A stretch of DNA of 64,000 nucleotides, taken from the NCBI RefSeq assembly GCF_003010915.2, contig NZ_CP028426.1:3100001-3164000 (forward strand). The letters are read 5' to 3'. Positions 1-8,801 of this stretch are shown one piece after another. The position numbers and the translations under genes were made by a program. Position 1 is the first letter of the stretch, and each line of letters begins with the position of its first letter. This DNA is from Gulosibacter molinativorax (GTDB lineage Bacteria; Actinomycetota; Actinomycetes; Actinomycetales; Microbacteriaceae). The notes under the pieces are model-generated. The model saw nothing but the letters and a program-made list of their open reading frames with translations, was not told the DNA's origin and did no database searches.

Positions 1-336
1 TACCCTGAGATCGCAACCGTGGGTTGGCAGGAGAAGGATGTGCGCGAGCAGATCCGCAGCGGCCGCGTGCACAAGCTCGACCTCGCGGGCAACCCCCGCG
101 CGAAGATGCAGGGCTTCCGGGACGGTTTCGTGAAGCTCATTGCGGGCAACAACCTTGGGACGATCATCGGCGGCGTGATTGTGGCGCCGCGCGCATCCGA
201 GCTGGTGCTCGCGCTGTCGATCGCGATTGAGCAGCGGTTGACCGTGGACGAGATTGCCGAGTCGTGGGCGGTATACCCGTCGCTTTCGGGCTCCATCGTG
301 GACGCGGCCCGCGCCATGCACCGCCGCATCGAGTAG
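1..336 (+). CDS. lpdA: NAD(P)H-quinone dehydrogenase LpdA-type, C-terminal part (5' truncated by window)
   Basis: The reading frame is already open at base 1, so only the last 111 residues are present. They form the dimerisation domain of the pyridine-nucleotide disulfide oxidoreductase family: the PEIATVG motif is at the very start and YPSLSGS lies near the end. Classical dihydrolipoamide dehydrogenases carry an HPTxSE segment with the catalytic histidine there. The YPSLSGS form matches mycobacterial LpdA, a flavoprotein that reduces quinones rather than lipoamide. The next conserved genes (accA, maf, accE, accD, birA) also lie near lpdA in mycobacteria, which supports the name. The flavin and NAD domains and the redox cysteines lie outside the window, so substrate choice cannot be judged directly. 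Confidence 0.8.
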   Translation, partial: YPEIATVGWQEKDVREQIRSGRVHKLDLAGNPRAKMQGFRDGFVKLIAGNNLGTIIGGVIVAPRASELVLALSIAIEQRLTVDEIAESWAVYPSLSGSIVDAARAMHRRIE

Positions 337-441
337 CTGCGGCGCGGCCGGCGGGGTGCGCGGCTTGCGGGGTGGGTACGCGTTGCGGGCGGCCACCATT
401 GCGGCTATTCGTCGCGGTTGGCCGCCGCACCTCGCGTCAAT

Positions 442-712
442 CATTGCCGTTAGCGCTTGCCCTTGCTGGCACTTGGGCGGGGGTGAGCGTTACTGGCAAT
501 GGTGGCGTGGGAGAGCGGTGCTGTTTTGCGTGGCTAGTTCTGCGCCCATTGCCGCTAGCGCTTGCCCTTGCTGGCACTTGGGCGGGGGTGAGCGTTACCG
601 GCAATGGCGGCGTGGGAGAGCGGTGCTGTTTTGTGCGGCTAGTTCTGCGCCCATTGCCGCTAGCGCTTGCCCTTGCTGGCACTTGGGCGGGGGTGAGCGT
701 TACTGGCAATGG
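442..712. repeat. Family A palindromic repeat, three copies at a 105-bp period
   Basis: Copies start near 442, 547 and 652. Each core is about 61 bp, opens with CCATTGCC(G), closes with GGCAATGG, and has GTTAGCGCTT-like and AGCGTTAC-like arms, so it can fold as an imperfect hairpin. The 44 bp between cores is also repeated, except after the last copy. Related units occur at 2035-2376 and 40974-41034. The rest of 337-829 holds no gene I can support; short degenerate pieces of the same repeat run on to about 765. Confidence 0.9.
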
Positions 713-829
713 GGACCTGCGTGAGCGGCAATGTCGCGCGCTAGCCGCAATGCTGGCGTGGCCGACGACCGGCAGCCGGTGACCGACGACCGTCGAAAGC
801 GAACGCCGCACATCAAGATATGTCGGCGA

Positions 830-1834
830 TTACCCGATTGCAGCGTGATTCCACTGGAAGATATCCGTCCAGTTTGTGACCACGGGTTTCTTCATCGGCC
901 TCAACTCAAGAGTGGCCGTTGGCGGCGGCAGTAGCGCGGCACGTTGCTTTGCGCTGTCCCAGCGGTTCAGAAACGTCTGCTGTGATCGCAGCACATCCCA
1001 ATCCCAGCGTGTCAGCTCATGGTTCGTGTCACGCAAAGAGTTTTCACGACTTTTCTCGGCCATTACTGCATCCGCGGCCGATTGGCCTGGCTTCAAGAAC
1101 TTGCCGTATTTGACCTTCCCGTCAAACTCGCCGAGCAGACCGTCTCTCGTGCCGAAGTCTGTGCGACCAATAAACGTGCCATCACGAGCGATCACGGATG
1201 GTTGCTGTAATGGAAGCTCTATGCCAGCGCAGATGAAGTGGTATCTGCTCCAAGTCTCGGCATAACTCTCCGATCGATCACTCGCGTGTTCGACGGCCCA
1301 CCGTAAATGGCGACCGAAACGGTTGACGCTCACGAGCGGCTGGAGATCCACCTCCCGAGCTCGAGCTGCATCCGCCATAGCCAGTAGCTCGGGGAGGCTC
1401 AGCGTTCCGGCGAGATCCTGAATCGTACGAGTAATGCTCGTGCAGCGGATCCCCGCAACCTCGACAACCTCATCGGCGGCCAACTTCGCCTGGTGGGTGT
1501 GAGCCCACTCGCTCTTCGTAGATTTTGAGGCTCGCGTCACGTGTACGAGGTTCGGGATGCGTGAGTACAGCATTGGTAGACCGTGAAAGATCGCGGCACT
1601 GAGCCCGCTGATTACTGCGATCGGCGTGGATGCGGCTAGCCCTATGATTTTCGCTGCATGCCAAGATTCCTGGGAGACGTCATCAGGTTCGGTGCCCTGC
1701 AAGTCCAGATATGCGCCACGATGAATGCGTGTCCATTCGTGACGCTTTGCGGTGCGGTGCAATGGCGGCACCGGCGTGACCGATTTCGAGATGTCCCTAG
1801 CAAGGATGATATTCACGCAGCCAGTTGAGTACAT
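830..1834 (-). CDS. AbiEi-like / DUF559-type protein, orphan
   Basis: A 334-residue protein with the architecture of actinobacterial AbiEi-family proteins. The N-terminal segment resembles the winged-helix part (HEWTRIHRGAYLDL, about residues 32-45). A middle TSITRTIQDLAG motif (about 132-143) is typical of these proteins. The C-terminal domain resembles the DUF559/Vsr-like nuclease fold, with IGRTDF and GEFDGKVKY near residues 230-250. AbiEi is the antitoxin of type IV abortive-infection systems, but no AbiEii nucleotidyltransferase toxin gene is adjacent on either strand. Base composition is visibly less GC-rich than the neighbours, and family A repeats flank the gene on both sides, which suggests transfer. 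The start is uncertain because no clear ribosome site precedes it. Confidence 0.7.
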   Translation of the reverse strand: MYSTGCVNIILARDISKSVTPVPPLHRTAKRHEWTRIHRGAYLDLQGTEPDDVSQESWHAAKIIGLAASTPIAVISGLSAAIFHGLPMLYSRIPNLVHVTRASKSTKSEWAHTHQAKLAADEVVEVAGIRCTSITRTIQDLAGTLSLPELLAMADAARAREVDLQPLVSVNRFGRHLRWAVEHASDRSESYAETWSRYHFICAGIELPLQQPSVIARDGTFIGRTDFGTRDGLLGEFDGKVKYGKFLKPGQSAADAVMAEKSRENSLRDTNHELTRWDWDVLRSQQTFLNRWDSAKQRAALLPPPTATLELRPMKKPVVTNWTDIFQWNHAAIG

Positions 1835-1867
1835 TCGGCGAACTACTGCTTCGTGACGCAGTCAAAT

Positions 1868-1904
1868 TGTGGACAACGTTCGCAACGGTGGCATTTGTGG
1901 ACAA
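1868..1904 (-). promoter_or_regulatory. Two DnaA-box-like 9-mers upstream of the AbiEi-like gene
   Basis: On the minus strand, TTGTCCACA occurs exactly at 1868-1876 and 1896-1904, in the same orientation and 28 bp apart. This is the DnaA-box form preferred in high-GC actinobacteria. The sites sit 34-70 bp upstream of the AbiEi-like start, so they could act as an operator or a DnaA titration site, or be coincidental. Confidence 0.35.
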
Positions 1905-2034
1905 CTCGGGCTGCATTTGCCGGCCGAACGCGACTTCTGTTCGGGTGCATCTACGCAACTCGCCCTCCTCGTGCATCCTTCCCTCAGCCGGTATGCCCCT
2001 GCCACGTCGTGCAGCAGGCTCGCCGGCGGCGCAT

Positions 2035-2376
2035 CCATTGCCGGTAGCGCTTTGCCGGGCCTGAGGACGGGCAATGGTTGGCGTTAGGGGTAGGGGGTGG
2101 CGGTGCGGGCGTGGGGTTGGCGGCGCGTCCATTGCCGGTAGCGCTTTGCCGGGCCTGAGGACGGGCAATGGTTGGCGTTAGGGGTAGGGGGTGGCGGTGC
2201 GGGCGTGGGGTTGGCGGCGCGTCCATTGCCGGTAGCGCTTTGCCGGGCCTGAGGACAGGCAAGGGTGGGCGTTAGCGGTAGGGGTGGCGGTGCGTGCGTG
2301 GGGTTGGCGGCGCATCCATTGCAGGTAGCGCTCGCCCTTGCGCGCATACGAGCAAGGGCGAGTGCTTGCGGCAATG
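2035..2376. repeat. Family A palindromic repeat, four copies at a 93-94-bp period
   Basis: Units start at 2035, 2129, 2223 and 2316. The first three are nearly identical and carry CCATTGCCGGTAGCGCTTTG followed about 20 bases later by GGGCAATGG or a close variant. The fourth is divergent and ends in GCGGCAATGCC. The terminal arms match the array at 442-712, though the internal sequence differs. The stretch 1905-2034 before the array shows no gene. Confidence 0.9.
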
Positions 2377-2386
2377 CCAGCAAAGC

Positions 2387-2431
2387 AAAAAGCGGGGTGG
2401 ATGCGCGACCCAATGCGCGCATCCACCCCGC
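2387..2431 (-). terminator. Rho-independent terminator of accA
   Basis: A perfect 16-bp stem (GCGGGGTGGATGCGCG and its complement, 2392-2407 and 2416-2431) with an 8-base loop is followed, on the minus strand, by a TTTTTGCTTT tract. It lies about 100 bp past the accA stop codon. Confidence 0.85.
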
Positions 2432-2534
2432 CACGAATGCGGGCCGGCGCCAGAGCCGCCGCTGGGTCGGCGACAGCCCCGCCGCCAGCGCCGGCGACAG
2501 CCCCGCACCCAGCCCCGCCGCGAGCCCCAGCGCC

Positions 2535-4316
2535 CTACGCGTCGACGATCTCGAGCAGCTGCGTGCCCGAGGAAATCGTCTCGCCGGGGGCACCCGCGAG
2601 ACCAGCCACGACGCCGTCGCGGTGCGCGGCGATCGGCTGCTCCATCTTCATGGCCTCGAGGACGCAGACGAGGTCGCCCTTGACGACCTTCTGGCCCTCT
2701 TCAACCGCGAACTTCACGATCGTGGCCTGCATCGGCGCCTTGACGGCGAAACCGGACTCGGTCGCGATGGCGCCGTGCGAGCGGCGACGGGGCGCGTGGC
2801 CCGCCATATTGCGGCCGACCCCACCGTGCTCGAGGCCAGCGGAGATCACGAGACGCTCCGGCAGCGACACCTCGATGCGCTTGTCGTTGACCTCGACGAC
2901 GACCTCGCGGCGCGAACCGGGGCCTTCGGCCGAACCGGCCTCGCCATCCCAGGGCTCGAGGTTGTTCTCGTACTCGGTCTCGATCCAGCGCGTGAACACG
3001 CCAAACTCGCCATTCTCGGCGGTGAAGGCCGGCTGATTCACGACGTCGCGGTGGAACGGGATCACCGTGGGCATCCCGGCGACCTCGAACTCCTCGAGCG
3101 CGCGACGCGAGCGCTCGAGCGCCTCTTCGCGGGTCGCGCCCGTGACGATGAGCTTCGCGAGCATCGAGTCGAACGCACCCGAGACGGTGTCGCCCTGGCG
3201 CACGCCGGAGTCGATCCGGATGCCGGGGCCGGTCGGGGTCTCGAACGACGTGATCTTGCCCGGGGCGGGGAGGAAGCCGCGGCCCGGGTCTTCGCCGTTG
3301 ATGCGGAACTCGAAGGAGTGGCCCTCGGCGGTCGGATCGTCGTAGCCGAGCGCCTCGCCCTCGGCGATGCGGAACTGCTCGCGCACGAGGTCGATGCCCG
3401 TAACTTCTTCCGAGACAGGGTGCTCGACCTGCAGGCGCGTGTTCACCTCGAGGAACGCGACCGTGCCATCGACTGCGATGAGGAACTCGCAGGTGCCGGC
3501 GCCGACATAGCCAACCTCGCGCAGAATCGCCTTGGATGCGCGGTACATTTCGTCGCGCTGGGCGTCAGTAATAAAGGGGGCCGGGGCCTCCTCGACGAGC
3601 TTCTGGTTGCGGCGCTGCAGCGAGCAGTCGCGCGTCGAGACGACGACGACGTTGCCGTGCGCATCCGCGAGGCACTGCGTCTCGACGTGACGCGGGCGGT
3701 CGAGGAACTTCTCCACGAAGCACTCCCCACGACCGAATGCGGCGACGGCCTCTCGGGTAGCCGACTCAAACGCATCCTCAACCTCGGACTCCTCGCGCAC
3801 GACCTTGAGGCCGCGCCCGCCACCGCCATAGGCCGCCTTGATCGCGACCGGGTAGCCGTGCTCGGCCGTGAACTCCAAGACTTCCGAGGCACCAGAGACC
3901 GGCTCGAGCGTTCCGGGAGCGAGGGGAGCGCCGACCTTCTCAGCGACGTGGCGCGCGGTGACCTTGTCACCCAACGCGTCGATCGCCTCGGGTGACGGGC
4001 CGATCCAGATGAGACCCGCAGCGACCACGGCGCGGGCGAAGTCAGAGTTCTCTGCGAGGAAACCGTATCCGGGGTGCACCGCGTTCGCGCCCGATCGGCG
4101 GGCGACCGAGAGCAGTTTGTCGATGACGAGATAGGTCTCGGCACTCGTGGTGCCACGCAATGCGTATGCCTCATCGGCCAAACGTGCGTGCGGTGCGTCG
4201 CGATCCTGGTCGGCGTACACGGCGACGGATGAGATCCCCGCATCGCGTGCTGCTCGGATAATTCGGACCGCAATTTCGCCGCGGTTGGCGATCAGTAGCT
4301 TTTCAATGCGAGGCAT
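2535..4316 (-). CDS. accA3: Acetyl/propionyl-CoA carboxylase alpha subunit (biotin carboxylase + BCCP)
   Basis: A 593-residue protein that carboxylates biotin with ATP and bicarbonate and carries it on its own BCCP domain. The N-terminal biotin carboxylase domain starts at [14 protein letters not shown]. An ATP-grasp glycine-rich loop (YGGGGRGLK) lies near residue 165 and the catalytic [14 protein letters not shown] block near 290. The C-terminal biotinyl domain ends the protein, with the biotin-accepting lysine in EAMKMEQ near 558. Length matches actinobacterial AccA3 (about 600). Partner beta and epsilon subunits are encoded 8-10 kb away (12537-14515) and the biotin ligase at 14726, so this is probably the shared alpha chain of acyl-CoA carboxylases making malonyl- or methylmalonyl-CoA. 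It is transcribed divergently from the ABC exporter; the 233-bp gap should hold both promoters. Confidence 0.95.
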   Translation of the reverse strand: MPRIEKLLIANRGEIAVRIIRAARDAGISSVAVYADQDRDAPHARLADEAYALRGTTSAETYLVIDKLLSVARRSGANAVHPGYGFLAENSDFARAVVAAGLIWIGPSPEAIDALGDKVTARHVAEKVGAPLAPGTLEPVSGASEVLEFTAEHGYPVAIKAAYGGGGRGLKVVREESEVEDAFESATREAVAAFGRGECFVEKFLDRPRHVETQCLADAHGNVVVVSTRDCSLQRRNQKLVEEAPAPFITDAQRDEMYRASKAILREVGYVGAGTCEFLIAVDGTVAFLEVNTRLQVEHPVSEEVTGIDLVREQFRIAEGEALGYDDPTAEGHSFEFRINGEDPGRGFLPAPGKITSFETPTGPGIRIDSGVRQGDTVSGAFDSMLAKLIVTGATREEALERSRRALEEFEVAGMPTVIPFHRDVVNQPAFTAENGEFGVFTRWIETEYENNLEPWDGEAGSAEGPGSRREVVVEVNDKRIEVSLPERLVISAGLEHGGVGRNMAGHAPRRRSHGAIATESGFAVKAPMQATIVKFAVEEGQKVVKGDLVCVLEAMKMEQPIAAHRDGVVAGLAGAPGETISSGTQLLEIVDA

Positions 4317-4549
4317 AATTCCCTAGCCTAAGGCGAAATCGTTACCTAAGGTTGGCGACTCCCGACAATCTTCGGCCACCTCTTGCTGTGGAATCCTCCT
4401 GGCCACCGCGATTGTGACCTAGCCACAACCGCGCATCCCAACACCTGTCCGTTAACTTCCGCGGATGAAATATCAACGCCATTCTGCGAGGATGGGACGT
4501 TGCTCAAAAGGCGAGCTTCGTAGCAGGAAGACTCAGAAGGACTTCGCTC

Positions 4550-6283
4550 ATGCTTTGGAAATTACTCGTGCAGTATTTGCGCCCGAGTTGGCGCTTTGTC
4601 GTTGGGGTGCTGGTATTCCAGTTCCTGCAGGCGTTAGGCGCACTGTATCTTCCCACGCTCAACGCCGACATCATTAACAAAGGTGTGGCCGTCGGGGACG
4701 TCGGCTACATCTGGCGCACGGGCTCGTTCATGTTACTCGTCGCTTTCTTGCAGGTCGTGGCGAACATTATCGCGATCTGGTGCGGCGCGCGCGCCGCGAT
4801 GCGCGCCGGTCAGCTGATGCGTCGAGACGTATTCGACCACGTCGGCTCGTTCTCGGAGCGCGAGATCAGCCAGTTCGGTGCAGGCTCGCTCATCACCCGC
4901 AACACGAACGACGTGCAGCAGGTGCAGATGCTCATCTTCATGACCTGCACGATGATGGTCTCCGCCCCGATGCTCGCGATCGGCGGCGTGATCATGGCGC
5001 TGCGGCAGGATGTTGGGCTCAGCTGGATCATCGCGGCCGCGGCACCGATTCTGTTGCTTTTCGTCGGGTTCATTGTGTGGCGCATGGTGCCGCTGTTCAG
5101 CCGCTACCAGGAGCGTCTCGACAACATCAACCGCGTGCTGCGCGAGCAGCTCTCGGGCATCCGGGTCATCCGCGCGTTCGTGCGCGAGGACATCGAGCGT
5201 GACCGCTTCAAGGATGCGAACGAGAAGATCATGGAGACGGGTCGCCGAGTCGGTAACCTCTTCGTCGTCGTCTTCCCCGGCGCATCCATGGTGATGAACC
5301 TCGCGATCGTCGCCGTGATCTGGTTCGGCGGGATGCAGGTGGACCAGGGCGACGTGCAGATCGGTTCGCTGTTCGCCTACATCTCGTACGTGATGCAGAT
5401 CCTCATGGGCGTGATCATGGTGAGCTTCCTCACGATGATGATCCCGCGCGCGGCCGTGTGTGCCGACCGAATCGGCGAGGTGCTCGCAACCGACAGCTCG
5501 CTCAAGCTCGACGGCGCAGGCATCGCGACGCAGCCGCAGCCCGGCCTCGTCGAATTCGAGAGGGTCTCGTTCGCCTACCCCGGCGCCGAGCATCCCGTGC
5601 TCGAAGACGTTAACTTCCGCGCCGAGCCCGGCGAAACCGTCGCGGTGATCGGCTCGACCGGTTCCGGCAAAACGACGCTCGTTAACCTCGTCCCGCGGCT
5701 CTTCGACGCAACCTCGGGCGAGGTGCGCGTCGGCGGCGTGCCGGTGAAGGATGCGGAACCCGCGACCCTCTGGGGCTCAATCGGCCTCGTCCCGCAGCGA
5801 CCTTTCCTCTTCTCGGGGACCGTCGCATCCAACCTCGAGTTTGGGCGCGAGGGTGCGACCGAGGAAGAAATGTGGGCTGCACTCGAGATCGCACAGGCGG
5901 CCGACTTCGTGCGCGAGATGCCGGGCGCGCTCGACGCGAAGATCGCACAGGGCGGCACGAACGTCTCCGGCGGCCAGCGGCAGCGACTGTCGATTGCCCG
6001 GGCGATCATTCACCAACCGAAACTGCTCGTCTTCGACGACTCGTTCTCGGCGCTCGACCTCACGACGGATGCGAAGCTTCGCGCCGCGCTCTGGCGCGAG
6101 TTGCCGGAGGTGACGAAGCTCGTTGTCGCGCAGCGCGTGTCCACGATCATCGACGCCGACCGCATCATCGTGCTCGACGACGGCCGCATCGTCGGCACCG
6201 GCACCCACGACGAGCTGCTCGAGTCGAACACCACGTACCAAGAAATCGTCGAGTCGCAGCTTTCCGCGGAGGCACAGGCATGA
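4550..6283 (+). CDS. ABC exporter half-transporter A (degenerate ATP site)
   Basis: A 577-residue fused permease-ATPase of the MsbA/LmrA type. The N-terminal 300 residues contain about six membrane helices; the ATPase follows, with Walker A GSTGSGKTT near 368 and signature VSGGQRQR near 470. Walker B ends LLVFDDS: an aspartate replaces the catalytic glutamate. The switch position reads VAQR, so glutamine replaces histidine. Such changes mark the non-hydrolysing site of heterodimeric exporters like TM287/288. The start at 4550 has an AGAAGG ribosome site about 8 bases upstream. The stop overlaps the next start by 4 bp (ATGA), so the two halves are translationally coupled. The substrate is unknown; drugs, lipids or peptides are typical of the family. 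Confidence 0.93.
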   Translation: MLWKLLVQYLRPSWRFVVGVLVFQFLQALGALYLPTLNADIINKGVAVGDVGYIWRTGSFMLLVAFLQVVANIIAIWCGARAAMRAGQLMRRDVFDHVGSFSEREISQFGAGSLITRNTNDVQQVQMLIFMTCTMMVSAPMLAIGGVIMALRQDVGLSWIIAAAAPILLLFVGFIVWRMVPLFSRYQERLDNINRVLREQLSGIRVIRAFVREDIERDRFKDANEKIMETGRRVGNLFVVVFPGASMVMNLAIVAVIWFGGMQVDQGDVQIGSLFAYISYVMQILMGVIMVSFLTMMIPRAAVCADRIGEVLATDSSLKLDGAGIATQPQPGLVEFERVSFAYPGAEHPVLEDVNFRAEPGETVAVIGSTGSGKTTLVNLVPRLFDATSGEVRVGGVPVKDAEPATLWGSIGLVPQRPFLFSGTVASNLEFGREGATEEEMWAALEIAQAADFVREMPGALDAKIAQGGTNVSGGQRQRLSIARAIIHQPKLLVFDDSFSALDLTTDAKLRAALWRELPEVTKLVVAQRVSTIIDADRIIVLDDGRIVGTGTHDELLESNTTYQEIVESQLSAEAQA

Positions 6284-8496
6284 GCGAGAACAAATCACCG
6301 AAGAAGTCGAACGCACCGGTTGAGGAAGAGTTTGACGAGGAAGCGGCTGCGGCGGCGGCTTCGGCCGGTGCTGGGATGGGGGACGGCTCCGGCGACACCC
6401 GTCCGGCCGAGCACTTCTGGCCGAGTTTCAAGCGACTGCTCGGATTGCTCAAGCCGTGGGCCTGGGTCTTCGGCATCGCGACGCTGCTCGGAATCATCTG
6501 GGTGATTCTCACCGTAACGGCACCAAAGCTGCTGGGTGAAGCGACCAACATCATCTTTGAGGGCGTCATTTCTTCGCAAATGCCCGAAGGCGCAACGCAA
6601 CAACAAGTGGCCGACGGACTGCGCGCATCCGGCCAAGAAGATTTCGCGAACATGGTCGAGGCCATGAAGAACCTTGTGCCGGGGCAAGGCGTCGACTTTT
6701 ACGCGCTCTCGCAGATGCTGCTGCTCACGCTCGGCGTCTACGCGCTCGCGAACATTTTCGACTGGGCTTCCGGGTACCTGCTGAACCAGGTTGTCGTGAA
6801 GGCGATGTTTGGCCTGCGCCGCAGCGTGGAGGAGAAGATTCACCGCCTACCGCTGAGCTACTTCGACCGCGTGAAGCGGGGCGAGCTGCTCAGCCGCGTC
6901 ACGAACGACGTCGACAACATCACGAATGCGCTGCAGCAGTCGCTGATCTACGCGATCACGTCGCTGCTCACCGTAATCGGTGTGCTCGTGATGATGTTCT
7001 CGATCTCGTGGTCGCTCGCGCTCGTCGCGCTGGTCGTGCTGCCGATTACCGGCGGTATCTTCGCGGTGATCGGGCCGCGCTCGCAGAAGAACTTTGCGAA
7101 GCAGTGGAAGGCCACCGGAAAGCTGAACAGCCGCGTCGAGGAGTCGTTCTCGGGCCACGCGCTCGTGCGCGTCTACGGTCGCGAGGATGACATCCGCGAG
7201 CGGTTCGCGACGGAGAACAACGAGCTGTACGAGGCATCGTTCAAGGCGCAGTTCCTCTCGGGCATGATGATGCCGCTGATGATGTTCGCAGGCAACCTGG
7301 CCTACGTCGGCATCGCAGTGCTCGGTGGTCTGCAGGTCGCGAGCGGGCAGATTCGCCTCGGCGACGTGCAGGCGTTCATTCAGTACTCGCAACAGTTCAC
7401 GCAGCCGCTCGCACAGCTCGGCGGCATGGCGACGACCGTGCAGTCCGCGACTGCTTCAGCGGAGCGTGTCTTCGAACTGCTTGATGCAGAGGAAGAGGAA
7501 CCGGATGCGGACGACGCCCCGGAACTCGTCCCCGGCCCCGGCCGCATCGAGTTTAAGGACGTGCAGTTCTCCTACGACCCGGAGCGCGAGCTCATTCGCG
7601 ACCTGAACTTCTCGGTTGAGCCTGGGCAAACGGTCGCGATCGTTGGCCCGACCGGTGCCGGCAAGACGACGCTCGTGAACCTCATCATGCGGTTCTACGA
7701 GCTCGACGGCGGCGCAATCGAGCTGGATGGGCAGGTCACCGGCGAACTTCGCCGTCACGACGTGCGCGCCCGCACCGGCATGGTGCTGCAGGATCCGTGG
7801 CTGTTCCAGGGTTCGATTCTTGAAAACATCCGCTACGGACGACAGGATGCATCGGACGATGAGGTGCGCGCGGCCGCGGAAGCGACGTTCGTGGATCGCT
7901 TCGTTCGGCAGCTGCCTGAGGGGTACGAGACCGTGCTCGACGAGGAGGCCTCGAATGTATCCGCGGGTGAGAAGCAGCTCATCACGATCGCTCGCGCGTT
8001 CGTGGCGGATCCCGCCGTGCTCATCCTCGATGAGGCGACGAGCTCGGTCGACACCCGCACCGAGTTGCTGCTGCAGCACGCGATGAACGCGCTGCGCGAG
8101 GGGCGCACGAGCTTCGTGATCGCGCACCGCCTGTCGACCATCCGCGACGCCGACCTCATCCTCGTGATGGAGAACGGCCGCATCGTGGAGAAGGGCAATC
8201 ACGAGTCACTGCTCGCGGCCGAGGGTGCGTACTGGCGCCTGTACCAGTCGCAGTTCGCGGGCGCCGCGGTCGATCTCGACGCGGAAGAAGCCGCGTTGAC
8301 GGGGGCCGTGCCCGTGGTGACTGGGGCTGTTGGGGCTGCTGTTGCTGTTGAGGGCGGGGCCGCTGGGGCTGGGTCGGCCAGCGGTGGGCCTGCTGGTGGT
8401 GGGCCTGCTGCAACCGGGGGCGTGCCGACGGTTCCGGGTGCACCCGGTGGGCCCACGACCGGGCCGATCCCGCTGCCGGGCGGCGGCTCGGAGTAG
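6280..8496 (+). CDS. ABC exporter half-transporter B (consensus ATP site)
   Basis: A 738-residue partner of the preceding half-transporter. The start is set by the 4-bp overlap at 6280 and by a hydrophilic acidic N-terminus; longer open frames upstream are antisense-like artefacts. An N-terminal extension of about 50 residues precedes the membrane domain. The ATPase has Walker A GPTGAGKTT, an unusual signature VSAGEKQ, Walker B LILDEAT with the catalytic glutamate, and switch histidine in VIAHRLST. Together with subunit A it should form one active and one degenerate ATP site. After the ATPase comes a tail of roughly 75 residues very rich in Gly, Ala, Pro and Val, absent from typical family members. 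No gene follows for about 730 bp; repeats begin soon after the stop. Confidence 0.93.
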   Translation: MSENKSPKKSNAPVEEEFDEEAAAAAASAGAGMGDGSGDTRPAEHFWPSFKRLLGLLKPWAWVFGIATLLGIIWVILTVTAPKLLGEATNIIFEGVISSQMPEGATQQQVADGLRASGQEDFANMVEAMKNLVPGQGVDFYALSQMLLLTLGVYALANIFDWASGYLLNQVVVKAMFGLRRSVEEKIHRLPLSYFDRVKRGELLSRVTNDVDNITNALQQSLIYAITSLLTVIGVLVMMFSISWSLALVALVVLPITGGIFAVIGPRSQKNFAKQWKATGKLNSRVEESFSGHALVRVYGREDDIRERFATENNELYEASFKAQFLSGMMMPLMMFAGNLAYVGIAVLGGLQVASGQIRLGDVQAFIQYSQQFTQPLAQLGGMATTVQSATASAERVFELLDAEEEEPDADDAPELVPGPGRIEFKDVQFSYDPERELIRDLNFSVEPGQTVAIVGPTGAGKTTLVNLIMRFYELDGGAIELDGQVTGELRRHDVRARTGMVLQDPWLFQGSILENIRYGRQDASDDEVRAAAEATFVDRFVRQLPEGYETVLDEEASNVSAGEKQLITIARAFVADPAVLILDEATSSVDTRTELLLQHAMNALREGRTSFVIAHRLSTIRDADLILVMENGRIVEKGNHESLLAAEGAYWRLYQSQFAGAAVDLDAEEAALTGAVPVVTGAVGAAVAVEGGAAGAGSASGGPAGGGPAATGGVPTVPGAPGGPTTGPIPLPGGGSE

Positions 8497-8529
8497 TCAG
8501 GGACGGCTGGGGCGCTGCGCGCTTTCGCC

Positions 8530-8655
8530 GATGCTGCGCGCCGACAGCGCTCACCGACAGCGCTCACCGACAGTGCTCATCGACAGTGCTCGCTGACAGT
8601 GCTCATCGACAGCATTCGTCGACAGTGCTCATCGACAGCACTGGCCGAGAGCACT
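8530..8655. repeat. 13-bp tandem repeat, about nine copies
   Basis: GACAG recurs at 8543, 8556, 8569, 8582, 8595, 8608, 8621 and 8634, exactly 13 bp apart, followed by GAGAG at 8647. The unit is close to CGACAGTGCTCAT. No open frame that looks coding runs through it. Confidence 0.9.
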
Positions 8656-8665
8656 CTCCGAAATT

Positions 8666-8775
8666 GGTCACGGAGCGGGGTTATCGCTCCCGTTAACCCC
8701 GCTCCGTGACCAGCCCTGGGAGGGAAACCCCAATGAGTGACCAATTTGCGTTTTCACCCTCCGCAAATTGGTCAC
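8666..8775. repeat. Family C palindromes (GGTCAC arms), two hairpins
   Basis: The first is a perfect 18-bp inverted repeat: GGTCACGGAGCGGGGTTA at 8666-8683 with its complement at 8694-8711, around a 10-base loop. The second pairs GTGACCAATTTGCG (8737-8750) with its complement (8762-8775). Related sequences recur at 12322-12467 and 58191-58440. Confidence 0.88.
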
Positions 8776-8801
8776 TTCTTGTAGTTTCACCCGCCGCGGA
8801 C

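Noticed and set aside
4465..4677. Small ORF overlapping the start of the first ABC subunit
   Set aside because: It runs in another frame through the clear ABC start and its ribosome site, with no conserved feature.
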